Both the position numbers and the translations under genes were made by a program. A model generated the notes under the pieces. The model ran no database searches. It had not been told where the DNA came from and saw nothing but the letters and a program-made list of their open reading frames with translations. A stretch of 17,960 nt of DNA from NCBI GenBank assembly GCA_018674605.1, contig JABGZU010000076.1, forward strand, positions 1 through 17,960, given 5' to 3'. Each line of letters opens with the position of its first letter. Position 1 is the stretch's first letter. The stretch comes from Candidatus Nitrosopumilus sp. GTDB lineage: Archaea > Thermoproteota > Nitrososphaeria > Nitrososphaerales > Nitrosopumilaceae. Below, piece by piece: positions 1-8,492 of this stretch.

Positions 1-1
1 C

Positions 2-2212
2 TTTACAATAGATACACCTCCACCATATCCATCAGGTAGACCATGGCACATTGGTGCAGCTGCACATTATTCACAAATAGACATGATAGCACGAACAGCA
101 AGAATGGCTGGAAAAAATGTGTATTTTCCAATAGGAATTGATAGAAATGGATTACCAGTAGAGCTGTATACTGAAAAAAAACATAAAATTAGAATGAGAG
201 AAACAGAACGAAGTGAATTTCTAGGTCTATGTAAAGAAGCACTAGATGATTTAGAAGCAGAGATGATTTTAATTATGAAAAGTTTAGGAATTAGCGGAGA
301 TTTTGCAAATTACTATAGAACAGATTCAGAAGAATATAGAACATTAACACAAACAACATTCATTGACTTATGGAAAAAAGGTCAAGTGTATCTTGCAAAT
401 AGACCAAATAATTATGATTGGGTATCAGGGACCACAATTGCAGATGCAGAAATAATTTACGAAGACATACAAACTAAACTTGTTTATATGAAATTTAAAA
501 TAAAAGATACAGATCAAGAAATAGTCATTGCAAGTACAAGGCCAGAATTACTTTGTGCATGTAGAACAATTATTGTCAATCCAGAGGATGAAAGATATTC
601 AAAATACATTGGTAAAAAAATAATTGTTCCAATTACCAATGCAGAAGTAGAATTAAGAACGCATCATTCAGCTAAACAAGAATTTGGTTCAGGGGCAGTA
701 ATGGTTTGTAGTTATGGTGATCAAAATGATGTCGCATTATTTAGAGAGTTAGAATTAAAGGAAATAATTGCAATTGGGTTGGATGGTAAAATGACAGAAA
801 TTGCAGGTCAATATGTAGGATTAAAACCAAAACAAGCAAGAACAAAAATCATAGAGGATTTAGAAACATCAGGATTTGTTGAAAAAATTGAAGATATTGT
901 TCATAGAACTCCAATTTCAGAAAGAAGTAAAATTCCAATTGAAATCATACCAATGGAAGAATATTACCTTAAACAAAAAGAAAAAATTGAAACTGTAAAG
1001 AAATTAGGTAAAGAAATAACATTCCACCCAACAATGCACAAGCAAATTTTAATGAATTGGTTAGAATCCATCAACATAGATTGGCCTATTTCAAGAAGAA
1101 GATTTTATGGAACTGAAATACCAATTTGGCATTGTAAAAATTGTTCAGAACCACATGTTCCAGAACCTGGAAAATATTATAGACCTTGGAATCAAAAATG
1201 CCCAATAACAAATTGTACAAAATGTAAATCAACTGAATTTGTTGGTGAAGAAAGAACATTTGATACATGGATGGATTCTAGTGTATCCCCACTTTTCATA
1301 AGTAAATTTAACAGAGATGATGAGTTTTTCAAAAAAGTATACCCTGTATCAATTAGACCACAAGCAAAAGATATTGTGAGAACATGGTTGTATTACACAT
1401 TATTAAGATGTGAAGAATTAACAGGACAAAAACCATGGTCTGAAGCTTGGGTCATGGGATATGGTCTAGATGAAAAAGGAATGAAAATGAGTAAAAGTAA
1501 AGGAAATGCAATAGATCCATTACCAGTAATTGAAAAATTAGGTGCAGATACTTTTAGATTTTGGAGTGCAAGTGAGATTAATCACGGGTACGATTTTAGA
1601 TGTAATGAACAAAAAATTGAATCAACTAAGAAATTTCTAAGTAAATTATGGAATGTTTCCAGATTTTTATCCAGTTTTCCAGTCATTGATTCAGGGGTAC
1701 CTAACGCATCAGATAAATGGATTTTATCAGAATTAGATAAACTAGTAAAAGAATGTAAAAAAGGTTATGAAGAATATAATTTCTTTATTCCTGCAATTGC
1801 AATTAGAGAATTTACATGGAATGTATTTGCAGCACATTACATTGAAATGGTCAAAGCAAGGGCATATGGAATTGAATTTTCAGATGAAGAAAGAGATGGT
1901 GCAATATTTACACTACACAAAACACTATCAACTATTTTAAAATTATTAGCTCCAATTACACCATTCATTACAGAACATCTTTGGAAAATATTGTATTCGA
2001 ATGAAAGTATACATAAACAAAAACAAGTCAATTCAGAAAACATAGAATCTCAAACAAATATCTCTAAAGAAATATCAGAATTTAATTCTAAAGTATGGAA
2101 TGAAAAAAAATCTCAAAACTTATCTTTGAAAGATTCAATTAAAATTGAAATTCCAGAAATATTAAAACCGTTTGCTAAAGATTTGAAATCTATGCATAAT
2201 TTATTAGATTAA
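2..2212 (+). CDS. valS: Valyl-tRNA synthetase, 5'-truncated by window edge
   Basis: Class I aminoacyl-tRNA synthetase that charges tRNA-Val in the cytoplasm. The open frame continues upstream of the first ATG (83) to the window edge, giving 736 visible residues; the true start lies outside. Near the beginning is PPPYPSGRPWHIGA, the ValRS form of the HIGH motif (residues 16-19 of the visible part). The KMSKS loop reads KMSKS at bases 1484-1498 and is followed by GNAIDP. Between them are the editing domain (residues about 150-270), a Cys-rich zinc-binding insert (WHCKNC ... KCPITNCTKC) and the conserved TFDTWMDSS. The C-terminal anticodon-binding helical domain ends without a long coiled-coil tail, as is usual for archaeal ValRS. 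It converges with pdxT, with only 21 bases between the stops. The family assignment is secure; only the N-terminus is missing. Confidence 0.96.
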   Translation, partial: FTIDTPPPYPSGRPWHIGAAAHYSQIDMIARTARMAGKNVYFPIGIDRNGLPVELYTEKKHKIRMRETERSEFLGLCKEALDDLEAEMILIMKSLGISGDFANYYRTDSEEYRTLTQTTFIDLWKKGQVYLANRPNNYDWVSGTTIADAEIIYEDIQTKLVYMKFKIKDTDQEIVIASTRPELLCACRTIIVNPEDERYSKYIGKKIIVPITNAEVELRTHHSAKQEFGSGAVMVCSYGDQNDVALFRELELKEIIAIGLDGKMTEIAGQYVGLKPKQARTKIIEDLETSGFVEKIEDIVHRTPISERSKIPIEIIPMEEYYLKQKEKIETVKKLGKEITFHPTMHKQILMNWLESINIDWPISRRRFYGTEIPIWHCKNCSEPHVPEPGKYYRPWNQKCPITNCTKCKSTEFVGEERTFDTWMDSSVSPLFISKFNRDDEFFKKVYPVSIRPQAKDIVRTWLYYTLLRCEELTGQKPWSEAWVMGYGLDEKGMKMSKSKGNAIDPLPVIEKLGADTFRFWSASEINHGYDFRCNEQKIESTKKFLSKLWNVSRFLSSFPVIDSGVPNASDKWILSELDKLVKECKKGYEEYNFFIPAIAIREFTWNVFAAHYIEMVKARAYGIEFSDEERDGAIFTLHKTLSTILKLLAPITPFITEHLWKILYSNESIHKQKQVNSENIESQTNISKEISEFNSKVWNEKKSQNLSLKDSIKIEIPEILKPFAKDLKSMHNLLD

Positions 2213-2233
2213 ATAATTTTTAATTATTTATTA

Positions 2234-2851
2234 TTAGTTTTTTAAAGTATTTGCAAGATTAACAAAATATTTGTGTAACGAAGTATCAGTAGTTAATTCA
2301 GGATGAAATGCAACTCCAATTATATTATCTTTTTTAACAGCGATGATTTTTTCATTAAACTTTGATAAAATTTCTACATCAGAACCAACATCAGAAATCG
2401 ATGGAGCTCTAATGAAAACTCCATTAAATGTGGGAATTCCAAGAGAAGTTAAAGAAATATCAGTTTCAAAAGATTCTCGTTGTCGTCCAAAGGAATTTCG
2501 TTCTAATTTAATATCAAGAATTTCCAATAGAGGTTGATCAATTTTACCTACAACTTTATCTTGAGCAGTTTTTGACAACATTACCATTCCAGCACAAATT
2601 CCCAATACAGGCATCCCTTGTTCAATTTTTTCTTTTAAAATTTTCAATGTTCCATTAGCTAAAGAGAGTTGTCCAATAGTAGTACTTTCACCACCTGGAA
2701 TTATGAGACCATCAACTTGAGAGATTTCATCAGGAGTTCTAACACTAGTAACAGTACCATTGATATCCAATGCATTAATAGCAGATTGTACAGAAAGAAT
2801 ATTTTCCAGAATATCGCCCTGAATAGATAAAACACCGAGATTAAGACTCAT
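2234..2851 (-). CDS. pdxT: Pyridoxal 5'-phosphate synthase glutaminase subunit PdxT
   Basis: Class I glutamine amidotransferase subunit of the PdxST PLP synthase. It hydrolyses glutamine and channels ammonia to PdxS. In the 205 residues one sees the PGGEST motif (52-57), the nucleophile elbow GICAG with Cys86, the PdxT-typical RNSFGRQ segment (118-124), and the His183-Pro-Glu185 pair completing the Cys-His-Glu triad. Length matches the family (about 190-205). Its ATG overlaps the pdxS stop (ATGA, 2848-2851), so translation is likely coupled and the 1:1 subunit supply is built into the operon. The stop lies 21 bases from the convergent valS stop, in a T/A-rich junction that could terminate both transcripts. 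No key residue is missing. Confidence 0.97.
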   Translation of the reverse strand: MSLNLGVLSIQGDILENILSVQSAINALDINGTVTSVRTPDEISQVDGLIIPGGESTTIGQLSLANGTLKILKEKIEQGMPVLGICAGMVMLSKTAQDKVVGKIDQPLLEILDIKLERNSFGRQRESFETDISLTSLGIPTFNGVFIRAPSISDVGSDVEILSKFNEKIIAVKKDNIIGVAFHPELTTDTSLHKYFVNLANTLKN

Positions 2852-3816
2852 GCTGAACCACCACGATCTTGCATACGTAAGTCTAAGGTTTTAACATCCA
2901 ATCCAAGCATAGATTGTCTTTCATCAATCATTTTTTGAGCTTCCTTTACTTTATCAGATTCATTCCAAAAAGTAGTTGCTAAAACAATTGCATTTGCTCT
3001 TTCTTGTGCATCATCAGCATTAAAAATTCCAGAACCAACAAAGATACCATCACATCCAAGAGACATCAAATATGCTGCATCAGCTGGAGTTGCAATTCCA
3101 CCTGCTGCAAAATTTACAACAGGTAATCTTCCAAGTTTTGCAGTTTGCTCTACAATATCATAAGAGACTTTGAATTCCCTAGCAATTCGAACTAAATCTT
3201 GATTATCTCCAGAATCATAAATTGATTTAATAGTTCTTAATTCATCATTAACTTTTTTAATATGAGTAATAGCTTCTGCAACATTTCCAGTTCCAGGTTC
3301 ACCTTTTGTTCTAATCATAGAAGCACCCTCTTCAATTCGTCTTAAAGCTTCAGCCAAAGATCGTGCACCATTTACAACAGGTGTTGTAAAATCCCATTTC
3401 CAAATATGGTGTAATTCATCAGCAGGAGTTAAAACTTCAGACTCATCAATCATATCAACATCAGTTTCTTGTAAAACTAATGCCTCATTGACATGACCAA
3501 TTCGGCATTTTGCCATTACAGGAATAGTTACAGAATCCATAATTTCTTCAATAATTCTAATACTTGCAGTACGTGCAACACCACCAGCTTTTCGAACTTC
3601 AGAAGGAAGTTTATCTAAAACCATTACTGAAACCGCACCAGCTTCTTGAGCAATTAATGCTTGCTCAACATTTGTAACATCCATTACAACACCATTTTTT
3701 TGCATATGAGCAAATCCACGTTTTAGAGTAGATGAACCACGTAAAGTATCAACAGAGTTTAATTTTTCAGAAATAATTCCTTTAGCATTTGTTCTTTCCC
3801 CATATAATGGAAGCAT
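2848..3816 (-). CDS. pdxS: Pyridoxal 5'-phosphate synthase subunit PdxS
   Basis: TIM-barrel synthase that builds PLP from ribose 5-phosphate, glyceraldehyde 3-phosphate and ammonia from PdxT (DXP-independent route). The catalytic set is visible: Asp46 in VVMDVTN, Lys103 in MAKCRIGH and Lys171 in RTKGEPGTGN. These correspond to Asp24, Lys81 and Lys149 of the Bacillus enzyme with a constant offset of 22. The phosphate-binding loops FAAGGIATPADAA (237-249) and FVGSGIF (259-265) are intact. The 322 residues exceed the usual 290-300 because about 22 extra residues precede the conserved RGFAHMQ segment. There is no later ATG, GTG or TTG before that segment, so the start at 3816 is the only reasonable one. 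It sits between an upstream membrane-protein gene (30-base gap) and pdxT (4-base overlap), probably one transcript. Confidence 0.97.
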   Translation of the reverse strand: MLPLYGERTNAKGIISEKLNSVDTLRGSSTLKRGFAHMQKNGVVMDVTNVEQALIAQEAGAVSVMVLDKLPSEVRKAGGVARTASIRIIEEIMDSVTIPVMAKCRIGHVNEALVLQETDVDMIDESEVLTPADELHHIWKWDFTTPVVNGARSLAEALRRIEEGASMIRTKGEPGTGNVAEAITHIKKVNDELRTIKSIYDSGDNQDLVRIAREFKVSYDIVEQTAKLGRLPVVNFAAGGIATPADAAYLMSLGCDGIFVGSGIFNADDAQERANAIVLATTFWNESDKVKEAQKMIDERQSMLGLDVKTLDLRMQDRGGSA

Positions 3817-3846
3817 GTATCAATTTTTGATAAAGACTATTTGTAC

Positions 3847-4380
3847 CTATTCACTAATTTCGAACATTATTTTATCCAACTCAGATTCAACCATGGCAAT
3901 TATAGGTGGAATAAAATCAGGAGTTGCATTTGTTTCAGGCCAATGAATTTGATTTACTTGTCCGTTAAGTGTAATTTTAACAGAAGATTTTTGATAATCA
4001 GTTACGTTTTCAAAAATGGAAAATGAATTAGAAGGTATTGCGATAAAACCTGTTTCTTTGATAAGAGCTTTAATTTTATCCAAATTTTTTTCATCAATAT
4101 TTGAGCGAATATCAGGTTGAGGATAACCCTTTTCAGTTATGGTGTATTTTGTATCTCCGTTATTTTTTATTAAAAGAATTTCAGTTTTTTGTGCACCAAT
4201 TCTTTCAGTAATACCGTTGGATATTTTTTTTAATTGATGTTTAGTATATTCTATTTCAATTTTATCAAAAGAATGTGCAGCAGATATAGGAATTTCATTT
4301 TTTGTGATTAATGGAACTGAAATTAATAATGCAACAATTACTGGAATTGCTCCTAAAAGAAAGTAAATGGGTTTTGCCAT
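3847..4380 (-). CDS. Membrane-anchored hypothetical protein
   Basis: No family recognised. The 177-residue product begins with MAKPIYF and one strongly hydrophobic stretch (residues about 5-26) with few charges before it, so it is probably an N-terminal anchor or uncleaved signal. The remaining 150 residues are polar, mixed alpha/beta in character, and would lie outside the membrane. A conserved-looking C-terminal part contains IHWPETNATPDFIPP (about 143-157) followed by a final amphipathic helix. There are no cysteines and no obvious catalytic motif. It is the first gene of the minus-strand group leading into pdxS (gap 30 bases), but nothing in the sequence ties it to PLP synthesis. It is probably co-transcribed by proximity only. 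Confidence 0.8.
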   Translation of the reverse strand: MAKPIYFLLGAIPVIVALLISVPLITKNEIPISAAHSFDKIEIEYTKHQLKKISNGITERIGAQKTEILLIKNNGDTKYTITEKGYPQPDIRSNIDEKNLDKIKALIKETGFIAIPSNSFSIFENVTDYQKSSVKITLNGQVNQIHWPETNATPDFIPPIIAMVESELDKIMFEISE

Positions 4381-4470
4381 AATTGCTTATCAATAAGAAA
4401 CTAACGATTATTGCAAATAAATCTTGATTAAAAATAAGTTAAAATTCAAGCAAAATGTTTCGATTCTTGT

Positions 4471-4544
4471 GGGTTCGTAGCCTAGCCTGGTAGGGCGATG
4501 GTCTCCAAAACCATCGATCGTCGGTTCAAATCCGATCGGGCCCA
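4471..4544 (+). tRNA. tRNA-Trp (CCA anticodon)
   Basis: A full cloverleaf of 74 nt can be folded by eye. The acceptor GGGTTCG pairs with CGGGCCC (two G-U pairs), the D arm is GCCT/GGGC, and the anticodon stem ATGGT/ACCAT encloses loop CTCCAAA with anticodon CCA. The T arm is GTCGG/CCGAT with loop TTCAAAT. The discriminator is A, and the 3' CCA is not encoded. There is no intron, although archaeal tRNA-Trp genes often carry one. The gene lies 9 bases from the convergent aconitase stop. The cognate TrpRS gene is at 12505. Confidence 0.96.
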
Positions 4545-4553
4545 CTTCAAATG

Positions 4554-6821
4554 TTATGTCTTATTTCGAAGTACGTTTAATGCAGAGCCATGTTTGAACC
4601 ATTCAATTTGTGACTTGTTGTAAGAATGATTTAAAAGAATTTGTTCTTTAGATTCATTGTTATGAGTAATAGTACATGTAACTTGTTTTCCAGGTTGTAA
4701 TTCATTCAAATTAATCAAACTAATTTTATCATCTTCAAGAATTTTCTCATAATCATCAGGTTCACTAAAAGTTAATGCTAGAACACCTTGTTTTTTCAAA
4801 TTTGTTTCATGAATTCTTGCTAAACTTTTTGTGATTACAGCAACACATCCCAAATAACGAGGAGTCATAGCAGCATGTTCTCTACTGCTTCCCTCACCAT
4901 AATTATTATCTCCAATAATTACCCAGTTGAATCCTTGTTGTTTATACTGTCTAGCAATTTTTGAAAAAGATTCAATTTTATTATTTAAAATATTTTTACC
5001 TTGACCTACTTCATCATTAAAAGCATTAACAGCACCTAACAACATATTATCACTGAGATTATCTAAATGGCCTCTAAGAGATAACCATGCACCTGCAGGA
5101 GAAATATGATCAGTAGTACATTTTCCTTTTGCTTTAACCATTATAGGAAGTTCAACAAAATCAGAACCATTCCATTTAGTGAATGGTTCCAAACGTTGAA
5201 GACGTTTACTATTAGGATCAATTACCACAGGAGTATTACTTGAATCAGTAGGAGGTGCAACAAAAATATTATCAGGAATCATGAATCCTTCTTCAGGAAC
5301 TTCAGGAGCAATTTTTGGCGGTTCTAATTTGAATTTACTTCCATCAGCAGCAACAAGATCATCTTTTAGAGGATTGAAAGATAATCGTCCTCCAAGTGCT
5401 AACGCAATTATCATTTCAGGACTACCAATAAAATTCAAAGTAGATCTTTGACCATCATTTCTACCAGGGAAATTTCTGTTAAATGTGGTAACGATAGAAT
5501 TTTTTTTATTTTTTTCTAATTCAGGTCTATTCCATTGCCCAATACACGGACCACATGCATTTGCCAAAACAGTTGCTCCAATATCTTTTAGAGAATCCAT
5601 TTGACCATCTCTTTCAATAGTACCTCTAATTTGTTCAGAACCAGGAGTTACAAGTAATGGTATTTTTGATTTGATTCCTTTAGATTTTGCTTGTTGAGCC
5701 AAACTTGCAGCTCTAGACATATCCTCATAAGAAGAATTAGTACAACTTCCAATTAATGCAACAGAAATTGGATCAGCATAATCATTAGATGTTACATCAT
5801 CAGCAAGTTCAGAAATTGATCTTGCTAAATCAGGTGTATGAGGTCCAGCAATATGAGGTTCTAAAGTAGATAAATTAATTTCAATTATTTTATCAAAGAA
5901 CTTTTCAGGATTTGATTCAACTTCAGGATCTGCAACTAACAATTCCTTATTTTGATTTGCAAGTTCTGCAATGTCTTTTCTATTAGTGTATTTTAGATAA
6001 GTTTCCATTCGTTCATCATATGGAAATACAGAACAAGTTGCTCCAATTTCTGCACCCATATTTGTAATAGTAGCTTTTCCAGTACAACTAATGGATTTTG
6101 TACCTGGACCAAAATATTCAACAATAGCATTTGTTCCACCAGAAACAGTTAGTTCTTCAGCAACTTTTAAAATAATATCTTTTGGTGCAGTCCAACCATC
6201 AAGTTTACCAGTTAATTTGACACCAACTCTTTTTGGATAAAGTAATTCCCAAGGTAGTCCAGCCATAGTTTCTGCAGCGTCTAAACCTCCAACACCAATT
6301 GCAATCATTCCAAGACCACCAGCATTAGGAGTATGCGAATCAGTTCCAATCATTAATCCACCAGGAAATGCATAATTTTCAAGAACTACTTGATGAATAA
6401 TTCCTGCACCTGGTTTCCAAAATCCACATCCATATTTTGCAGATGCAGATTGTAAAAATTTAAAGACCTCACTATTTTCATCTAACGAAACTTTCATATC
6501 AATATCTCCTTGAACTTCTGCTCGGATTAAATGGTCACAGTGAACAGTAGTAGGCAATGACACTTGAGTTAATTCAGCTTGCATAAATTGAAGCATTACC
6601 ATTTGTCCAGTAACATCTTGTAAGGCAACTCTATCAGGTTTTAGAAAAACATAATCCTTTCCACCTGAGAAATTTGTTTCATTAATTTCATTGAAATGAC
6701 CCGATAGAATTTTTTCAGTAAGAGTGAGAGGTCGTCCCACAACATTTCTAAATTTTGTAATATTTTTAGTTAATTTAGAATAAACATTAGAAACAAGTTC
6801 AGCAGTAGTAGAAGTTTCCAT
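4554..6821 (-). CDS. acn: Aconitate hydratase, mitochondrial type
   Basis: Catalyses citrate-isocitrate interconversion in the citrate cycle, using a 4Fe-4S cluster in the cytoplasm. The 755-residue protein has the mitochondrial aconitase layout rather than the bacterial AcnA/IRP layout. An N-terminal segment contains RPLTLTEKILSGH and TVHCDHLI (92-99). The cluster cysteines are Cys360 (GSCTNSS) and Cys423/Cys426 (NACGPCIGQW). The substrate-binding FNRNFPGRND follows (447-456), and the swivelling C-terminal domain has TDHISPAG (570-577) and GEGSSREHAA with the catalytic serine near 646. All key residues are present. A TATA-like TAAATATT (6849-6856, minus) precedes the ATG by about 30 nt, suggesting its own promoter with a very short leader. 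It is followed by tRNA-Trp on the opposite strand. Confidence 0.96.
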   Translation of the reverse strand: METSTTAELVSNVYSKLTKNITKFRNVVGRPLTLTEKILSGHFNEINETNFSGGKDYVFLKPDRVALQDVTGQMVMLQFMQAELTQVSLPTTVHCDHLIRAEVQGDIDMKVSLDENSEVFKFLQSASAKYGCGFWKPGAGIIHQVVLENYAFPGGLMIGTDSHTPNAGGLGMIAIGVGGLDAAETMAGLPWELLYPKRVGVKLTGKLDGWTAPKDIILKVAEELTVSGGTNAIVEYFGPGTKSISCTGKATITNMGAEIGATCSVFPYDERMETYLKYTNRKDIAELANQNKELLVADPEVESNPEKFFDKIIEINLSTLEPHIAGPHTPDLARSISELADDVTSNDYADPISVALIGSCTNSSYEDMSRAASLAQQAKSKGIKSKIPLLVTPGSEQIRGTIERDGQMDSLKDIGATVLANACGPCIGQWNRPELEKNKKNSIVTTFNRNFPGRNDGQRSTLNFIGSPEMIIALALGGRLSFNPLKDDLVAADGSKFKLEPPKIAPEVPEEGFMIPDNIFVAPPTDSSNTPVVIDPNSKRLQRLEPFTKWNGSDFVELPIMVKAKGKCTTDHISPAGAWLSLRGHLDNLSDNMLLGAVNAFNDEVGQGKNILNNKIESFSKIARQYKQQGFNWVIIGDNNYGEGSSREHAAMTPRYLGCVAVITKSLARIHETNLKKQGVLALTFSEPDDYEKILEDDKISLINLNELQPGKQVTCTITHNNESKEQILLNHSYNKSQIEWFKHGSALNVLRNKT

Positions 6822-6848
6822 AATATCAAAGAAATTCTTCCCGAATTT

Positions 6849-6856
6849 AATATTTA
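6849..6856 (-). promoter_or_regulatory. Probable TATA box of the aconitase gene
   Basis: On the minus strand the AT element TAAATATT lies about 30 nt before the aconitase ATG, placing transcription start a few bases upstream of the start codon. This fits the short-leader archaeal pattern. It is an inference from spacing and composition in an AT-rich genome. Confidence 0.4.
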
Positions 6857-6932
6857 CAATTTAGAAATAGAAAAAAAATGGTAAATTAGGCAAGTTAATT
6901 CTCAACAATTATAAGCCAACCTCATCTTTCTA

Positions 6933-7610
6933 ATGCGTTGTCAATTAATTCAAAATTTTCTAAAAAAGGATTGCAATATGGTCAATAAAGGATTTCCAAA
7001 ATTTGGAATGTCTCAAGCAGGTTCATTTGTTGCTGCATTAAAAAATTATAATTTACCAGATTTCATTTTAGTTTTGATTGCCAAAGAATGTAAATCAGAA
7101 TTACTTGAAAGAGGTAGAATTGATGACAGATTACAAAGTATGAATGATGATGCATTACATCTATTGCATAAAGTCTTTGTAGGTTGTGAAGAAGATGATG
7201 CAGGAAAATTTGCACAGTATAGATTTTTTGCATATGTTTCAAGTATGTATCACAAATGTGAAGTTTTAATTAATGAAACCATACCAGGAGCCACAGGTAA
7301 AAATCACAAAATTCTAGTGGCAGTAAAAAATAATGGAATGTATATTGCAGTTGCACATAACAAAGCAAAGGGTAATCCAGTTAATCAAAAAGAAACAGAT
7401 AAATTTTATGAAACGGTCGACGATATTAAAAAAGGAGATCATGGAACTATGTTAACAGATGCAGTGTATGGTTCATCAGTAGGTTTTAGAAAAGAGGCAT
7501 TAATAGCTCTTCAAGAATTAAGTAAATCAAGAGACAATGATCCTGAAAAAAAATTAGATTTTAAAACTGCTAATTTTGAAAACAATATTTATTCAGTTAC
7601 AAAGTGTTAA
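6933..7610 (+). CDS. Hypothetical protein, start uncertain (6933 or 6978)
   Basis: No family recognised. The longest version has 225 residues. A second ATG at 6978 (residue 16) gives 210 residues starting MVNKGFPKFGMSQ, and it is preceded by AAAAAGGA, which could act as a weak ribosome binding site, so it is the more likely start. The protein is soluble, mixed and charged, with no signal peptide or membrane segment. It contains several cysteines (KECKSE, VGCEED, YHKCEV) that are not arranged as CxxC pairs. A central segment from about 120 to 145 (KNHKILVAVKNNGMYIAVAH) looks like a beta hairpin. It stands alone, divergent from aconitase and convergent with the HEXXH protein (14-base gap). An AT element at 6907-6915 may be its TATA box. 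Probably lineage-specific; function unknown. Confidence 0.8.
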   Translation: MRCQLIQNFLKKDCNMVNKGFPKFGMSQAGSFVAALKNYNLPDFILVLIAKECKSELLERGRIDDRLQSMNDDALHLLHKVFVGCEEDDAGKFAQYRFFAYVSSMYHKCEVLINETIPGATGKNHKILVAVKNNGMYIAVAHNKAKGNPVNQKETDKFYETVDDIKKGDHGTMLTDAVYGSSVGFRKEALIALQELSKSRDNDPEKKLDFKTANFENNIYSVTKC

Positions 7611-7624
7611 TATTTTAAAAATAA

Positions 7625-8191
7625 TTAATTTTTAAATTTACTAATATCCATAGTCAAGAACATAGGCTTGTCTTCAGTGTTTTGAAAGTCTGCACCATAT
7701 TGTTGAAATTCTAATTGATCATAGAAATGTTTTGTCCATACATCATGAACATCATGAATGTATTTTTTGTGTTTTTTAATTCTTAACATTTCATGAAGAA
7801 TTTCATGAGAAACAGTTGTACAATTTTTTTCAGCCAAAAATAAGACATCATTAGATTCTTTTGGAGATTGCCAAAATGCCATTCCAAAATTTTCTGCATG
7901 ATAACCTTCACAAGTACAATCAGTCCATATGGGTCTAAAATGGGTTAAGTAAAAATGGTAAACATCTTTTCCTCGTTGTTCATGATCACGTACTAATGTA
8001 TGAGTATCAATTTTTTGAAAAATACTTCTAGGTTTTGTAATTAATTCATCACATTGAATTTCATAATCTATTCCAAAATTTTCATTAATCCATACTTTAT
8101 AAAATTGAGCCATTTTTTTCACATACTCAAATTCAAATTTTCGTTTTTGTCGATCTTCTTCTTTTACAACAAAAATAAAATGTAGAATCAT
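7625..8191 (-). CDS. HEXXH-containing putative zinc metallopeptidase-like protein
   Basis: The 188-residue protein has a clear HEILH at residues 129-133 (His129, Glu130, His133), followed by Glu134 and by further histidines at 141, 146, 149 and 155. His146 or His149 could be the third zinc ligand. The preceding FLAEKNCTTVS is a typical buried helix context for an HEXXH peptidase. A Cys-x-Cys (DCTCEG, 91-96) and several N-terminal histidines are also present. There is no signal peptide, so it would act in the cytoplasm unless exported otherwise. I cannot assign it to a named peptidase family; its third-ligand spacing does not match archaemetzincin (HEXXHxxGxxH). It lies 18 bases after the stand-alone RAM-domain gene and is probably co-transcribed with it. 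That it is a zinc-binding hydrolase is inference from the motif. Confidence 0.75.
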   Translation of the reverse strand: MILHFIFVVKEEDRQKRKFEFEYVKKMAQFYKVWINENFGIDYEIQCDELITKPRSIFQKIDTHTLVRDHEQRGKDVYHFYLTHFRPIWTDCTCEGYHAENFGMAFWQSPKESNDVLFLAEKNCTTVSHEILHEMLRIKKHKKYIHDVHDVWTKHFYDQLEFQQYGADFQNTEDKPMFLTMDISKFKN

Positions 8192-8209
8192 AATTAGAAA
8201 AAAGGTGTT

Positions 8210-8449
8210 TTAGGTTTGACCGTCAATACCCATAAGGGTTAGAGTAGAACGAATCTTTTCAATTTTTCTGATTTTCCAGGTAATTGTTTCTCGTAGTTTT
8301 TCAACTGTATCAGATTCAATCTTGGCCAAAATATCATATGCACCAAAAGTTCCATGAACTTCTTTTACACCATCTAAGCCCTTTAGTTGCTGAATAATAG
8401 CTTCCTCAGAACCTAGTTCACAGTTTATTAAAACATAAGCTGTTGCCAT
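8210..8449 (-). CDS. Stand-alone Lrp/AsnC-type ligand-binding (RAM) domain protein
   Basis: The 79 residues match the C-terminal effector-binding half of Lrp/AsnC regulators. They begin AYVLINCELGSE, then EEAIIQQLKGLDGVKEVHGTFGAYDILAKIE, the hallmark G-x-YD-I-L core. No helix-turn-helix is present, and the ATG at 8449 is close to the domain border, so it is not a truncated long regulator. Family knowledge says such proteins form dimers or octamers and bind amino acids or partner full-length Lrp proteins. A gene-specific AT element (TTTATTGATATAG) lies about 30 nt upstream of the ATG, so it may have its own promoter. It sits between the EVE-domain gene and the HEXXH gene. Which ligand it binds cannot be read from the sequence. 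Confidence 0.9.
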   Translation of the reverse strand: MATAYVLINCELGSEEAIIQQLKGLDGVKEVHGTFGAYDILAKIESDTVEKLRETITWKIRKIEKIRSTLTLMGIDGQT

Positions 8450-8492
8450 ACAATAAGAAAATAATTCTACTATATCAATAAACCTATTACAT

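Noticed and set aside
3841..4026. Plus-strand open frame of 61 codons opposite the membrane-anchored protein
   Set aside because: No protein-like composition; the minus frame is three times longer with a clear membrane helix.
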